A stretch of 64,000 bases of DNA, from positions 331,582-395,581 of the forward strand of contig NZ_LQZT01000034.1 of the NCBI RefSeq assembly GCF_001703635.1. The letters are read 5' to 3'. The position numbers were made by a program, and so were the translations under genes. The DNA is from Parahoeflea olei (GTDB lineage: Bacteria; Pseudomonadota; Alphaproteobacteria; Rhizobiales; Rhizobiaceae). Below the pieces are notes generated by a model that saw only the letters and a program-made list of their open reading frames with translations, did not search any database and was not told the DNA's origin. The first letter of the stretch is position 1; every line of letters starts with the position of its first letter. This document shows, one piece after another, positions 19,187 to 28,997 of the stretch.

Positions 19187-19282
19187 GCGCAGTCCTTTTT
19201 TCTCGGCTTTCAGCGCCGAATTTGTGGCCAGAAAATACCCGTTTTCGACCCGGGCACAACTGCTTTGTCGTCGCAATCCCGG

Positions 19283-19846
19283 CTAACTGCCGGAATCATC
19301 TCGCTTTAAGGTCCGCAATACGGCGAAAGGCGACGGTTCGCGGTCATCTTCCGGCAGGCTTTCGATGCGGTCGGCGAACTCGACCCCTTCTTTGCGCGGA
19401 TAGGGATCGATCGCAAGGGCTGCGAACTCTGCGGCCACGGCGCCAACGTCGATCGAATCGCCCGAGAAGGTGTCGGGCTGGTCGGGTCCTTCGGGATCGA
19501 GAAAGATCTCGGCGGTGCCGTCCTGAATGCGCTTGGCGAGCCGCGAGCTTTCGGGCAGGAACACCGCCTCGAACGCCTCTTCGATCCGCTGGGTGACCGG
19601 GTCGAGCGTGACCACGCAGTCCTGCACGATGGTCGCAGACACCTGCCCCTTCACCCGCACCCCGTCGCGTTTCCAGCGCCCGAGCACGATTTCCGCCTCG
19701 AAGGCCTGCACGTCGCGGACATCCCACTGCGCCTTGAGCCGCGCGAGATCGGCGGCATCGGCCGACAGGCGAACCGTGACGGGATTGGCGGACACATGCC
19801 CGACCTTGACCGGATAGGAGAACTCGCCGTCAGTTGCTGACGTCAT
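19283..19846 (-). CDS. yceD: DUF177/YceD-family protein
   Basis: A 187-residue protein of the DUF177 (YceD) family, found upstream of rpmF/plsX in many bacteria and linked with 23S rRNA metabolism in some. The central part has the family motif (IVQDCVVTLDPVTQRIEEAF), followed by an acidic stretch with DPEGPDQPDTFSGDSIDVG and the end DPYPRKEGVEF. The start codon at 19846 overlaps the ancestral end of the upstream bc1 chaperone gene by 17 bp. No rpmF was seen between it and plsX. Confidence 0.88.
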   Translation of the reverse strand: MTSATDGEFSYPVKVGHVSANPVTVRLSADAADLARLKAQWDVRDVQAFEAEIVLGRWKRDGVRVKGQVSATIVQDCVVTLDPVTQRIEEAFEAVFLPESSRLAKRIQDGTAEIFLDPEGPDQPDTFSGDSIDVGAVAAEFAALAIDPYPRKEGVEFADRIESLPEDDREPSPFAVLRTLKRDDSGS

Positions 19847-20434
19847 GGCCGGCCCTTTCTGGTTCGACGACGGGAAATGCGAGTCGGCCGGCGACCAGCG
19901 CCTCTTCGGGCGTGTCGGCCAGCACACGCGCGGTCTGCATCATCCACCCGGCAAGCGCCTGCATCGACGGGGCGGCCTCGGGCGTATCGGGATAGATGTT
20001 GCGCCGCAACGCCCCTGCCAGCGCATCCCGGTCGTCGGAATCGAGCGCGGCGCTGTAGGATTTGGCGCGACGTCGGAATCGAGCGCGTCGCTGTACGATT
20101 TGGCGCGACCATAGAACATGCGGGCGAGCTTCTTGACGCGCTTGGGCACGCTCACATCGCCCACGCCCAGCTCGCGGATCGAATGGTCGACATCCTCGAA
20201 AAAGGCGTCGAGCACGTCCTGCGCCAGCGCCTTCGCAGCCGGTCCGGCGGTTGTGGTCCGGCGCAGATACAGGATCAGGTGCGCCGATATCATCTCGAAC
20301 CGCCCCATCACGGTATCCGGCACATCCATGCCGAGATAGAAGGCCGGGGACCGCGCCGCACTGGTAAGGTGTTCATATTGCAGCCCGACCAGCGCCTGAT
20401 TGGCTTTTTTTTGCTTGAACAGGTTCCAGATCAT
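19830..20434 (-). pseudogene. ubiquinol-cytochrome c chaperone (CBP3 family), frameshifted by a 38-bp tandem duplication
   Basis: Starts at ATG 20434 (MIWNLFKQKKANQALVG) and reads as a normal bc1 chaperone (CBP3/UQCC1 family): LYxxLTxAARxPAFY-like start, RFEMISAHLILYLRR, DVDHSIRELGVGDVSVPKRVKKLARMFYGR. At 20033-20108 a 38-bp segment occurs twice in tandem; 38 is not a multiple of 3, so the frame shifts and the protein ends early at 19940 with an unrelated tail. Removing one copy restores one frame of 188 codons ending at TGA 19830-19832 (…ALAGALRRNIYPDTPE… VEPERAGHDVSN). The product normally helps assemble cytochrome b of the bc1 complex. It may be a true mutation or an assembly error. Confidence 0.85.
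20033..20108. repeat. 38-bp imperfect tandem duplication inside the bc1 chaperone gene
   Basis: Copy 1 is 20033-20070 and copy 2 is 20071-20108. Both begin CGTCGGAATCGAGCGCG and end GATTTGGCGCGA; they differ at two positions (G/T at offset 18 and G/C at offset 26). The duplication lies wholly within coding sequence and breaks the frame. Confidence 0.95.
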
Positions 20435-20567
20435 GAAATTGCCTTCAATGGCGGTTGGATAACCTCGCGAGAGCGAGAGACTAGGATGTTGCATCCGTGT
20501 GGAAGCTGGTTTACCGAATGAAGCGCAAAACGCAATGGCTGCGGCAGAGTGCGCACGCCAAAGGGAG

Positions 20568-21080
20568 ATGTCGTTGACGATAAGAGATTTCAAGGCGACC
20601 GGTCGCAACCTGCGTCTCGGGGCCGCGGCCGCGGTCGTCTCCGTACTGGCGCTGTCGGGCTGCCAGACCAGCGAAGTGTTCAAGCAGGGCTATGTGGTCG
20701 ACCAGACGGCGCTCGACCTGACCCCGGTCGGATCGAGTCGCGAACAGGTGCTGCTGTCGCTCGGTACGCCCTCGACCACCGCGACCTTCGACAACGAAGT
20801 CTTCTACTATGTGTCGCAGAAGCGCGTCCGCTCGGCGATGTTCCTCAAGCCGAGGCTGGTGGAGCAGTCGGTGCTCGCCGTCTATTTCGACGAGGAAGGC
20901 ACCGTCAAGCAGATCGCCAACTACACGCTCCAGGACGGCCGCGTGTTCGACATGATCTCGAGAACCACGCCGACCGGCGGCCTCGACAAGTCGTTCCTGG
21001 CGCAGATGCTGGCCGGTGCCGGCAGCCAGGAAGCGACCGGCGCCGCGGTCGCCCGCTCGATCTTCGGCGGCGGCCAGTAA
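20568..21080 (+). CDS. bamE: outer-membrane assembly lipoprotein BamE (OmlA family)
   Basis: A 170-residue lipoprotein of the BAM complex that helps fold outer-membrane beta-barrels. Signal sequence and lipobox ALSGC (Cys near 33) are followed by the SmpA/OmlA domain: VGSSREQVLLSLGTPSTTATFDNE and FYYVSQKRVRSAMF, then LAVYFDEEGTVKQIANYTLQDG. The start could be ATG 20568 or TTG 20574; the strong AAGGGAG (20561-20567) touches the ATG but is ideally spaced for the TTG, so translation may begin two codons later. It is divergent from the bc1 chaperone gene. Confidence 0.92.
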   Translation: MSLTIRDFKATGRNLRLGAAAAVVSVLALSGCQTSEVFKQGYVVDQTALDLTPVGSSREQVLLSLGTPSTTATFDNEVFYYVSQKRVRSAMFLKPRLVEQSVLAVYFDEEGTVKQIANYTLQDGRVFDMISRTTPTGGLDKSFLAQMLAGAGSQEATGAAVARSIFGGGQ

Positions 21081-21129
21081 GGCTTCACGGGCCGGAGCAA
21101 CTCCGGCAAGCCTCTTGCTCAGATTGACA

Positions 21130-21159
21130 GGGCCCGGCGCGACCGCACCGGGCCCTTTT
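21130..21159 (+). terminator. rho-independent terminator after bamE
   Basis: Stem GGGCCCGG (21130-21137) / CCGGGCCC (21148-21155), 10-nt loop, followed by TTTT; 50 bp after the bamE stop codon. Confidence 0.8.
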
Positions 21160-21274
21160 GCTGTCCGCGGCCCACGCTGCGGGCGCGCGCCGGGTTTGCA
21201 CGGGCAGGCTCGCGCCCTCCCCCGGGCTTCACGGCCTTGCGGCTCTTTCATTTTACGTCTCACAAAGCCGCAAC

Positions 21275-21306
21275 GAAAAACCCCGCGGAAATCGCTTTCC
21301 GCGGGG
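21275..21306 (-). terminator. rho-independent terminator after hppA
   Basis: On the minus strand an 11-bp perfect stem (CCCCGCGGAAA at 21281-21291 paired with 21296-21306, 4-nt loop) runs into TTTTTCG. It lies 57 bp after the hppA stop codon. Confidence 0.85.
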
Positions 21307-21362
21307 TCGTGTCCAAGCTCGTGTCGTCCGGGGGTGTCCCCGGACAGGGCAACCGGTCCGGC

Positions 21363-23501
21363 TCAGTGCGCGAGCACGGCCAGAAGCAGAAGCGCCACGA
21401 TGTTGGTGATCTTGATGGCCGGGTTGACGGCCGGGCCGGCGGTGTCCTTGTAGGGGTCACCCACGGTATCGCCGGTCACCGATGCCTTGTGGGCATCCGA
21501 GCCCTTCTCGTGCTTGACGCCATCCTTGTCGATGAAGCCGTCCTCGAACGACTTCTTGGCGTTGTCCCAGGCGCCGCCGCCCGAGGTCATCGAGATGGCG
21601 ACGAACAGGCCGTTGACGATCACGCCCAACAGCGATGCGCCCAGCGCCGCGAAGGCCGAAGCCTTGGAGCCCGAGATCAGCAGCACGCCGAAATAGACCA
21701 CCAGCGGTGCGAGCACCGGCAGCAGCGACGGGATGATCATTTCCTTGATCGCCGAACGCGTGAGCATGTCGACCGCACGACCGTAGTCGGGCTTTTCGGT
21801 GCCCTGCATGATGCCCGGCTTTTCGCGGAACTGCTTGCGCACTTCCTCGACCACCGCGCCGCCGGCACGACCGACGGCGGTCATGGCGATGCCGCCGAAC
21901 AGATACGGGATCAGACCGCCGAAGATCAGGCCCGCCACCACATAGGGATTGGACAGATCGAAGGAGATCTCGCCCATGTCCGCAAAATAGGGGTAGGTTT
22001 CCGAATTCGCCGCAAAGAACTGCAGGTCGTTCGAATAGGCCGCGAACAGCACCAGCGCACCCAGACCGGCCGAACCGATGGCATAGCCCTTGGTGACGGC
22101 CTTGGTGGTGTTGCCGACGGCGTCGAGCGCGTCGGTGGCCTGGCGCACTTCCGGCGGAAGGCCCGACATTTCGGCGATGCCGCCGGCATTGTCGGTGACC
22201 GGGCCGAAGGCGTCGAGCGCCACGATCATGCCGGCGATGCCGAGCATGGCGGTGACCGCGATACCGGTGCCGAACAGGCCGGCCAGCTGGTAGGTGCCGA
22301 TGATGCCCGCGACGATGACGATGGCCGGAAGGGCCGTCGATTCAAGCGAGATGGCGAGGCCCTGGATCACGTTGGTGCCGTGACCGGTGACCGAAGCCTG
22401 GCTGATCGAGTTGACCGGGCGCTTGTTGGTACCGGTGTAGTACTCGGTGATAACCACGATCAGCGCGGTGACGATCAGGCCGACGACGCCGCAGATGAAC
22501 AGGTTGGTGCCGGTGATCGACATGCCGTTGATGACGGCGATTTCGCCCCAGCCGACGGTGAGCGAGGTGGCGCCGCCCAGGCCGATGATCGACAGCAGGC
22601 CGGTGACGATGAGACCCTTGTAGAGGGCGCCCATGATCGAGCCGTTCTGGCCGAGCTTGACGAAGAAGGTGCCGATGATCGAGGTGATGATCGAAGCGCC
22701 GCAGATCGCGAGCGGATAGAGCATCGCCGAGCCGAGCACGGCCGAGCCGCCGAAGAAGATCGCGCCCAGAACCATGGTGGCGACCACGGTCACCGCATAG
22801 GTTTCGAACAGGTCGGCAGCCATGCCGGCGCAGTCGCCGACATTGTCGCCCACGTTGTCGGCGATGGTGGCGGGGTTGCGCGGGTCGTCCTCGGGAATGC
22901 CGGCTTCGACCTTGCCCACCAGGTCGCCGCCCACGTCGGCGCCCTTGGTGAAGATGCCGCCGCCGAGACGGGCGAAAATGGAGATCAGCGAGGCGCCGAA
23001 GCCGAGGGCCACCAGCGCGTCAATCACCTGACGGCTGTCGGAGGCAAGCGCCATCGGGCCGGTCAGCACGTAGTAGTAGACCGCGACGCCGAGCAGCGCG
23101 AGGCCGGCCACCAGCATGCCGGTGATGGCGCCCGCCTTGAAGGCGATGTCCAGGCCACCGGCAAGATTGACGGCGGAAGCTTGGGCGGTGCGCACATTGG
23201 CGCGAACCGAGACATGCATGCCGACATAGCCTGCCGCGCCCGACAGGACCGCACCGATCAGGAAGCCGATCGCCGCGGTGGCGCCGAGCAAGAGCCAGGT
23301 CACGGCAAAAACCACGACGCCGACAAGCGCGATGGTGCTGTACTGACGGTTCAGATAGGCCTGAGCGCCTTCACGAATATAGCCAGCGATTTCCTGCATG
23401 CGTGCATTGCCCTGGTCGGCGGCCAGAACTGAGCTGATGGCCCAGATGGCGTAGACGATGGACAGCAGTCCGCAGGCGATCACAGCAAATAGAATTGTCA
23501 T
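21363..23501 (-). CDS. hppA: membrane-bound proton-translocating pyrophosphatase, K+-independent type
   Basis: A 712-residue, about 16-TM enzyme that couples pyrophosphate hydrolysis to proton pumping across the inner membrane. The substrate site is intact: [40 protein letters not shown], and later D-rich DNAGGIAEM and [17 protein letters not shown]. The motif [10 protein letters not shown] has Lys where K+-dependent enzymes have Ala, so it should not need potassium. Start ATG 23501 has GGAGGG 8 nt upstream. In rhizobia this gene lies between bamE and nusB, as here. Confidence 0.97.
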   Translation of the reverse strand: MTILFAVIACGLLSIVYAIWAISSVLAADQGNARMQEIAGYIREGAQAYLNRQYSTIALVGVVVFAVTWLLLGATAAIGFLIGAVLSGAAGYVGMHVSVRANVRTAQASAVNLAGGLDIAFKAGAITGMLVAGLALLGVAVYYYVLTGPMALASDSRQVIDALVALGFGASLISIFARLGGGIFTKGADVGGDLVGKVEAGIPEDDPRNPATIADNVGDNVGDCAGMAADLFETYAVTVVATMVLGAIFFGGSAVLGSAMLYPLAICGASIITSIIGTFFVKLGQNGSIMGALYKGLIVTGLLSIIGLGGATSLTVGWGEIAVINGMSITGTNLFICGVVGLIVTALIVVITEYYTGTNKRPVNSISQASVTGHGTNVIQGLAISLESTALPAIVIVAGIIGTYQLAGLFGTGIAVTAMLGIAGMIVALDAFGPVTDNAGGIAEMSGLPPEVRQATDALDAVGNTTKAVTKGYAIGSAGLGALVLFAAYSNDLQFFAANSETYPYFADMGEISFDLSNPYVVAGLIFGGLIPYLFGGIAMTAVGRAGGAVVEEVRKQFREKPGIMQGTEKPDYGRAVDMLTRSAIKEMIIPSLLPVLAPLVVYFGVLLISGSKASAFAALGASLLGVIVNGLFVAISMTSGGGAWDNAKKSFEDGFIDKDGVKHEKGSDAHKASVTGDTVGDPYKDTAGPAVNPAIKITNIVALLLLAVLAH

Positions 23502-23743
23502 GCTGATATCCCTCCAATGCGACCGGAATCAGAGGATTCCCCCCCGGCCATGAAAACTGCGGCGAAAGGGAAGCGAACCACATGCTCATTGCCCAAGCCG
23601 CAACGCGGCGGATGTTTGCGGTACGGGCGGGGTGCCGTCAAGAGCAGAAGCCGCGTTATCGGCCGGCCATGCCCAACAAGCCTCGGTAAACGTGGTGAAA
23701 ATGCCGATCCCGCCGGGGGAGAGACAAATTCCCGCACCCGGCC

Positions 23744-24985
23744 TCAGGGGAACGAACGGCGGCGCTCCCACAGGTTCTGCGCGGCCAGAACCACGAGGCA
23801 GAAGGCGGCCACCGGCCAGAACAGGCTGTTGAGCGCATCCCAGCCCCAGGCATTGAGCACCTTGCCCGACATCAGCGAGGAAAAGGCCACCATGCCGAAC
23901 AGGGTGACGTCGTGGAACCCCTGCACCTTGTTCTTCTCGGAGGGCCGATAGGTCGAAGTCACCATGGTGGTGGCGCCGATGAAGCCGAAATTCCAGCCGA
24001 TGCCCAGCAAAACCAGCGCCAGCCAGAAGTTCCACAATTCGATGCCCATATGGGCGACGACGGCGCAGCCGAGCAGGATAACGAGCCCCAGGCCGGTAAT
24101 CGTGTCGCGGCCGAAACGGGCAATCAGCTTGCCGGTGAAGAAGCTCGGCGCGAACATCGCCATGACGTGCCATTGGATGCCGAGTGTGGCGAGTTCCGGC
24201 GAGAAGCCGCAGCCGACCATGGCGAGCGGCGCACCGGTCATCATGAAGGTCATCAGCGTATAGGAGCCGACGCCGCAGATCATGGCCGTGATGAAGCGGC
24301 TCTGGCTGACGATCTCGAACAGCGGGCGGGCGGGCGTGTCGTCATGGCCGTGATCGCCGGGCCTGGTGTCATTCGGGATGCGCAGGAACCACAGGATCGA
24401 CATGGTGATCATGGCGAGCGGCAACAGCGCCAGATAGGAGCCCGCGAACATCACCGGCTCGAACAGCTCGCGCGTGAAAATCACCGTCTGCGGCCCGATG
24501 ATGGCGGCGAACACCCCGCCGGCCAGCACCCAGGAGATCGCCTGCGCCTTGAAATTGGTGGGCGAGCCGTCGGCGGCGGCGAAGCGGTATTGCTGCACGA
24601 AGGCGCCGCCCAGGCCGATGAACACCATGCCGAGCGCGAACAGCCAGAACTCGTGGCGGAACAGGGCGATGGTGGCGATGATGCCACCCATCGCGGTCAT
24701 CAGCATGCCGGAGAGAAAGCCGTAGCGCCGTCCGATCTGGCGCATCAGCCAGGCGGCAGGCAGCGCGCCGAGCGCGACGCCGAGATTGAAACCGGTAACA
24801 GGGGCTGTGGCGAGCGACTTGTCCGCCTCGAGCAGATAGAATCCCGCAAGGCCACCCATGGAAATGGCGATCGGTGCCGCCGCGCCGCCGAAGGCCTGCG
24901 ACGCCGACAGCAAAAGGGCGTTGCGCCGCGCCAGGTTCTCGGCCTCGGTCGCGCCGCTCAGGCCCACCCTGTCCAGAAACGCCAT
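23744..24985 (-). CDS. MFS transporter
   Basis: A 413-residue protein with twelve predicted TM helices. MFS marks: GVALGALPAAWLMRQIGRRYGF between TM2 and TM3 and FTGKLIARFGRDTITGLGLVI between TM8 and TM9. A His-rich cytoplasmic loop (RPGDHGHDDTPARP) separates the halves. The substrate is unknown. The start lies 2 bp after the nusB stop, so it is at the end of the ribH-nusB operon; a conserved MFS gene often follows nusB in rhizobia. Its own 3' side (23502-23743) holds no gene. Confidence 0.9.
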   Translation of the reverse strand: MAFLDRVGLSGATEAENLARRNALLLSASQAFGGAAAPIAISMGGLAGFYLLEADKSLATAPVTGFNLGVALGALPAAWLMRQIGRRYGFLSGMLMTAMGGIIATIALFRHEFWLFALGMVFIGLGGAFVQQYRFAAADGSPTNFKAQAISWVLAGGVFAAIIGPQTVIFTRELFEPVMFAGSYLALLPLAMITMSILWFLRIPNDTRPGDHGHDDTPARPLFEIVSQSRFITAMICGVGSYTLMTFMMTGAPLAMVGCGFSPELATLGIQWHVMAMFAPSFFTGKLIARFGRDTITGLGLVILLGCAVVAHMGIELWNFWLALVLLGIGWNFGFIGATTMVTSTYRPSEKNKVQGFHDVTLFGMVAFSSLMSGKVLNAWGWDALNSLFWPVAAFCLVVLAAQNLWERRRSFP

Positions 24986-24987
24986 GC

Positions 24988-25497
24988 CTATGCGCCCTTG
25001 GCGGGCTTGGTGTCGCCTCGATATTTGCGGGCCAGGCGATCGAGAACCGCGTTGACGATCTTGGGCTCCTCATCCTCGAAGAAGGCGCGGGCGACATCGA
25101 CATATTCGTTGACGATGACGGCCACCGGCACGTCCTTCTTGGCGTTGAGCTCCCAGGCCCCTGCCCTGAGGATCGCGCGCAGCGTCGCATCGAGACGCGA
25201 CAGCGGCCAGTCCTCGGTCAGGCTCGCGCGGATGGCGGGGTCGAGCGTGCGCTGGTTGTCGACCACACCGGAGACGACGGCGCGGAACCAGGCGGCATCC
25301 GCCGGGCGGTACTGTTCGCCGTCGATTTCGTTGCCCAGACGATGAGCCTCGTATTCGGCCACGATCTCGAGCACGCCGGCGCCGCCGATATCCATCTGGT
25401 AGAGCGCCTGCACGGCGGCCAGGCGCGCCGCGCCGCGCTGGTTGGCGGTCTTGACTTCAGGCGCCCCGGAGGACGGCGGGGTGTTCTCAGCAACCAC
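24988..25497 (-). CDS. nusB: transcription antitermination factor NusB
   Basis: A 169-residue RNA-binding protein of the rRNA antitermination complex. [21 protein letters not shown] at the N-terminus, a central helical part ([17 protein letters not shown]) and [38 protein letters not shown] at the end are characteristic. Two starts compete: GTG 25497 with AGG 6 nt upstream, or TTG 25503 which overlaps the ribH stop. Either way the gene is coupled to ribH. Confidence 0.94.
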   Translation of the reverse strand: MVAENTPPSSGAPEVKTANQRGAARLAAVQALYQMDIGGAGVLEIVAEYEAHRLGNEIDGEQYRPADAAWFRAVVSGVVDNQRTLDPAIRASLTEDWPLSRLDATLRAILRAGAWELNAKKDVPVAVIVNEYVDVARAFFEDEEPKIVNAVLDRLARKYRGDTKPAKGA

Positions 25498-25499
25498 GA

Positions 25500-25955
25500 T
25501 CAACCTGCCAGCTTTTCTTTCAGCGCGATCATCGTCAGCGCCGCGCGCGCGGCGAAGCCGCCCTTGTCGAGCTCGCTCTTGCGGACCCGGGCCCAGGCCT
25601 GCGCGTCGTTTTCGGTGGTCATGATGCCGTTGCCGATCGCCAGCGATTCCGACACCGAAAGCATCATCAGCCCGCGCGCGGATTCGTTTGCGACGATGTC
25701 GAAATGATGGGTCTCGCCGCGGATGACGACGCCGAGCGCGACAAAACCGTCATATTCGGTTCCGCCCTCGTCCATGGCGTCGAGCGCCATGGCGATGGCC
25801 GGCGGGATCTCGAGCGCACCGGGAACGGTGACGACGTCATAGCTGGCGCCGGCCTCGACGATGGCGGAGGTGGCGCCTTCGAGCAGCGCATCCGACATGT
25901 CGTCGTAGAACCGCGCTTCGACGATCAACAGATGGGGGGACTTGGACTTCGCCAT
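25500..25955 (-). CDS. ribH: 6,7-dimethyl-8-ribityllumazine synthase
   Basis: A 151-residue enzyme for the next-to-last step of riboflavin synthesis, forming an icosahedral or smaller capsid-like oligomer. Signatures: [54 protein letters not shown] with the catalytic His pair, and [17 protein letters not shown] 25955 has AAGGA 8 nt upstream. It is the first gene of a small operon with nusB and the MFS gene. It is separated from ribE/ribD/nrdR by two genes on the other strand. Confidence 0.96.
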   Translation of the reverse strand: MAKSKSPHLLIVEARFYDDMSDALLEGATSAIVEAGASYDVVTVPGALEIPPAIAMALDAMDEGGTEYDGFVALGVVIRGETHHFDIVANESARGLMMLSVSESLAIGNGIMTTENDAQAWARVRKSELDKGGFAARAALTMIALKEKLAG

Positions 25956-26168
25956 GGCGGAATTCCTTGTTTCGGGGCGCCGCGACCACGCCTCGGGGGT
26001 TGGGAAGGCAACCGGAAAATGGATCGGATCGGAGCGGCGGTCAAACCACTTTGTCCGCCGCTTGGCAAGCCCCAATGCCCCGGAGCCCGGCCCACTGAAG
26101 CAATTGTGATGGCCGGCGGACCCGGGCAAAGCTTTTCGCATGGCCGCGACTCCGCTAAGGACGCGGGC

Positions 26169-26882
26169 ATGGATCACGCACGCCCCAGGGAAACCGACCT
26201 CTATCCGCCGGTCAAGGCGCTGCTCGAAAGCCAGGGCTACACGGTCAAGGGCGAAATCGGCGCGGCCGACATCGTCGCCGTGCGCGCCGACGAGGAGCCG
26301 GTCGTGGTCGAACTCAAGACCGCCTTCTCGCTGTCGCTGTTTCACCAGGGAATCGAGCGGCAGGCGATCACCGATGCGGTCTATATCGCCGTGCCGCGCG
26401 GGACCGGCCGGGCCTTCCAGAAGGCGATCGCCGCCAACACCGCGCTGTGCCGGCGGCTGGGGCTGGGCTTGATGACGGTGCGGCTGAAGGACGGGCTGGT
26501 CGAGATCCATGTCGATCCAGGCCCCTACCGCCCGCGCAAATCCGCGGCCCGCAAGGGCCGGCTGCTGCGCGAATTTGCGCGGCGCACGGGCGACCCCAAT
26601 GCCGGCGGCGCGACCCGCAAGGGGCTGATGACCGCCTACCGGCAGGACGCGTTGCGGTGTGCGCGCGTGCTCTCCGAACTGGGTCCGACCAAGGCGGCGC
26701 TGGTCGCCAGGGCCGCGGGCGTCGAAAAGGCGCGCGCACTGATGGCCGACAACCACTATGGCTGGTTCGAGCGGGTGGGGACAGGAATCTACGCGCTGTG
26801 CCCCAGCGGCGCGGAGGCGCTGGCGAGGCTTGGCGATCCGGATGCGGGTTCGGCACCGGCTTCGGTTGCACGGGACAGCTGA
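26169..26882 (+). CDS. DUF2161 protein, putative PD-(D/E)XK phosphodiesterase
   Basis: A 237-residue protein. The N-terminal 90 residues look like a PD-(D/E)XK nuclease-type core: [13 protein letters not shown], then GAADIVAV and VVVELKTAF, giving the D...ExK pair. A basic linker ([20 protein letters not shown]) and a helix-turn-helix-like C-terminus ([21 protein letters not shown]) follow. The family (DUF2161) is common in Alphaproteobacteria; nuclease activity is predicted, not shown. It is divergent from ribH and has no clear partner. ATG 26169 was chosen because family similarity begins there. Confidence 0.78.
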   Translation: MDHARPRETDLYPPVKALLESQGYTVKGEIGAADIVAVRADEEPVVVELKTAFSLSLFHQGIERQAITDAVYIAVPRGTGRAFQKAIAANTALCRRLGLGLMTVRLKDGLVEIHVDPGPYRPRKSAARKGRLLREFARRTGDPNAGGATRKGLMTAYRQDALRCARVLSELGPTKAALVARAAGVEKARALMADNHYGWFERVGTGIYALCPSGAEALARLGDPDAGSAPASVARDS

Positions 26883-27000
26883 GACGCGGCCCACCTCCCC
26901 CTTGCGCCCCGTCAGGGCCGAAACCGGACGCCGCCTTTACCGTCGGTTAACCATAATTGCCGATGCTTCGAGCCTGACACCTCCTGCCCGGGCCTTTGGC

Positions 27001-28407
27001 ATGCGCCACCCATCCTCATCCGTTGCCGTCAAGCCGGGCGCGTTCACGTGGCCGCCGCTGCAGGGCAGCCTGCGCCTTGCCCGCCCCGGCCTGCTGTCAG
27101 ACGGCGTGATCCGCATCGCAGCCCTCACCCTGTCCGCGCTCGCCATCGCGCTGATGCTGATTTCGCTCAAGCCCTTCGTCAGCACCAGCATGATCAGCGA
27201 GACGGCGATGGACGAAGGCAGCGCCATCAACCAGGTCGGCTTCCTGGCGGCCGGACTGGTGTTCGCGCTGGCGATGCTGTGCCTGACCAGCCGGCAGGTG
27301 CTTGCGAGCCTGCTTGCGCCCGGGTTCCTGCTTCTCGCACTGGTGCTGGCCTACAATGTCGCCACCTCGCCCGCCCCCGCGGCGATGATCCGCGCGCTGG
27401 TGCTGACGCTGATCGGCATGCTGATCGCCTGCGCGGCGATCGTGCTGCCGCGCGGGGAGAAGGATTTCCGCATCGCGCTGATCGCGGCCACGTGTCTCAC
27501 GCTCGCGCTCGACTATGGCGGCGTGATCGCCCTCCCCGGGCTCGCAACCCACGGCTACGATGTTTTCGAGCCGCAGCATGCCGGGCTGTGGCGCGGCCAT
27601 TTCAGCCACAAGAACATCGCCGGGCCGGTGATGTGCGTGATCGCCATTTTCGGCGTCTACGTGATGCGCTCGGGCCAGCGCCTCATCGGCCTCGTGATCT
27701 TTCTGGCTGGTGCGCTGTTCGTCTACAAGACCGGCTCGAAAACCACGAGCGGGCTGTTTCCGCTGGCGATCCTGATCGTGCTGACGGCAAGCGCGTTCCG
27801 CCGCCCGGCGGCCGCGATCCTGCTCAACCTCTTCGCGCTCGCCGGCGTGGCCCTGGTCACGCTCGGCTCGCTCGGCCACCCGCGCATCGCCGCGCTCGTG
27901 CTCGACCTGCTCGGCGACGAGACCTATACCGGCCGGACCACGCTGTGGGCGTTCAGCCTCTCGAAGATCCCCGAACACCCGTGGCTCGGCTTCGGGCTCT
28001 ACAATTTCTGGAGCACGGACAATGTGTTCGGCCTCGACAAGCCGTTCGAGGCGGCATGGGACTACCGCTTCATCGTCCACGGCCACAACAACTATCTCGA
28101 CATCCTGCTCAATCTGGGCCTGCTCGGCGGCGGCGTGCTGATCTGGCTGCTCTATGTCGCGCCGATGTTCAACTACGCCAAAGCGCGCCGCAATCCCAAC
28201 AACCGCAAGCTTGCCGACATGTTCTTCATGATCGTCGTGTTCATGGGGCTGCTGTCATTTCTCGAGACATTCTTCCTCGCCCGCAACGACCCGATCTGGC
28301 TGATGCACATCTTCGCCGTAATCGGCCTGCACCTGCTCGCTCGGTTCGACATCGGCGCCGCCCCGGCGCACGCCGGCCCTCAAGGTCAGGCGGGGTCGGC
28401 GGCGTAG
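27001..28407 (+). CDS. O-antigen ligase / ExoQ-like polysaccharide polymerase
   Basis: A 468-residue inner-membrane protein with about ten to twelve TM helices. Wzy_C-type signatures include GLWRGHFSHKNIAGPV, FVYKTGSKTTSG, the large periplasmic loop with TYTGRTTLWAFSLSKIPEHP, and HGHNNYLDILLNLGLLG, which holds the H-N pair of this family. It resembles ExoQ-type exopolysaccharide polymerases. It is the second polymerase gene of the window, far from the other polysaccharide genes, and its 3' end overlaps ribE by 22 bp in convergent orientation. Start ATG 27001. Confidence 0.85.
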   Translation: MRHPSSSVAVKPGAFTWPPLQGSLRLARPGLLSDGVIRIAALTLSALAIALMLISLKPFVSTSMISETAMDEGSAINQVGFLAAGLVFALAMLCLTSRQVLASLLAPGFLLLALVLAYNVATSPAPAAMIRALVLTLIGMLIACAAIVLPRGEKDFRIALIAATCLTLALDYGGVIALPGLATHGYDVFEPQHAGLWRGHFSHKNIAGPVMCVIAIFGVYVMRSGQRLIGLVIFLAGALFVYKTGSKTTSGLFPLAILIVLTASAFRRPAAAILLNLFALAGVALVTLGSLGHPRIAALVLDLLGDETYTGRTTLWAFSLSKIPEHPWLGFGLYNFWSTDNVFGLDKPFEAAWDYRFIVHGHNNYLDILLNLGLLGGGVLIWLLYVAPMFNYAKARRNPNNRKLADMFFMIVVFMGLLSFLETFFLARNDPIWLMHIFAVIGLHLLARFDIGAAPAHAGPQGQAGSAA

Positions 28408-28993
28408 CCCGCAAGACGGGCCGCGTAGCGCGCCATCTGGTCGACCTCGAGATTGACGCAGTCGCCTTCGCGGCGCTCGCCCCAGGTGGTCACGGCCAGC
28501 GAGTGGCGGATCAGCAGCAGCCACCCTCGACCGCGTTGACGGTGAGCGACGTTCCGTCCAGCGCCACCGAGCCCTTGGGCGCGATGAAGCGGGCCAGCGC
28601 TTCGGGCGCGCGCAGGGTGAAGCGGCGGGCCTCGCCCTCGTCGCGAACCGCCACGATTTCGGCCTGGCCGTCGACATGGCCCGAGACCAGATGGCCGCCG
28701 AGTTCGTCGCCGATCTTCAGCGAGCGTTCGAGATTGACGGGGCTGCCCTCGCCCCAGCCGCCGATGGTGGTCAGGCGCAGGGCCTCTTCCCAGGCCTCGA
28801 CCTCGAACCAGCGTGAATTGTCCCCGGGCGCGGGAAGCGCCGTGACCGTGAGGCAAACGCCCGAACAGGCGATCGAGGCACCGATATCGATACTCGCCGG
28901 ATCGAACGCCGTGTCGATCCTGAGCGCCACGCCCTGGTCGCGCGGGGTGATGGCCGCCACGCGGCCGATATCGGTGATGATCCCGGTAAACAT
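28386..28993 (-). pseudogene. ribE: riboflavin synthase (alpha chain) with internal frameshift
   Basis: Begins at ATG 28993 (MFTGIITDIG, with AAAGGG 9 nt upstream) and reads as a normal two-barrel riboflavin synthase through GHLVSGHVDGQAEIV and KGSVALDGTSLTVNAVEG. There it hits TGA at 28511 after GGCC. The expected tail continues in a different frame: LLIRHSLAVTTWGERREGDCVNLEVDQMARYAARL to a stop at 28386. Compared with relatives (VxGxxFxVLLIRHS), about four to six residues are missing at about 28517-28525, consistent with a small deletion of 3n+1 bases before the CTGCTGCTG run. As written the second lumazine-binding barrel is incomplete. A sequencing error is possible because the enzyme is normally essential. 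Confidence 0.85.
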
Positions 28994-28997
28994 CGTC

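Noticed and set aside
21237..23432. A 731-codon open frame opposite hppA
   Set aside because: Low-complexity His/Asp/Arg-rich translation, a shadow of the well-conserved pyrophosphatase.
28500..28530. Programmed -1 frameshifting in ribE
   Set aside because: No X-XXY-YYZ slippery heptamer or downstream structure is present and conserved residues are actually missing, so a deletion or sequencing error explains it better.
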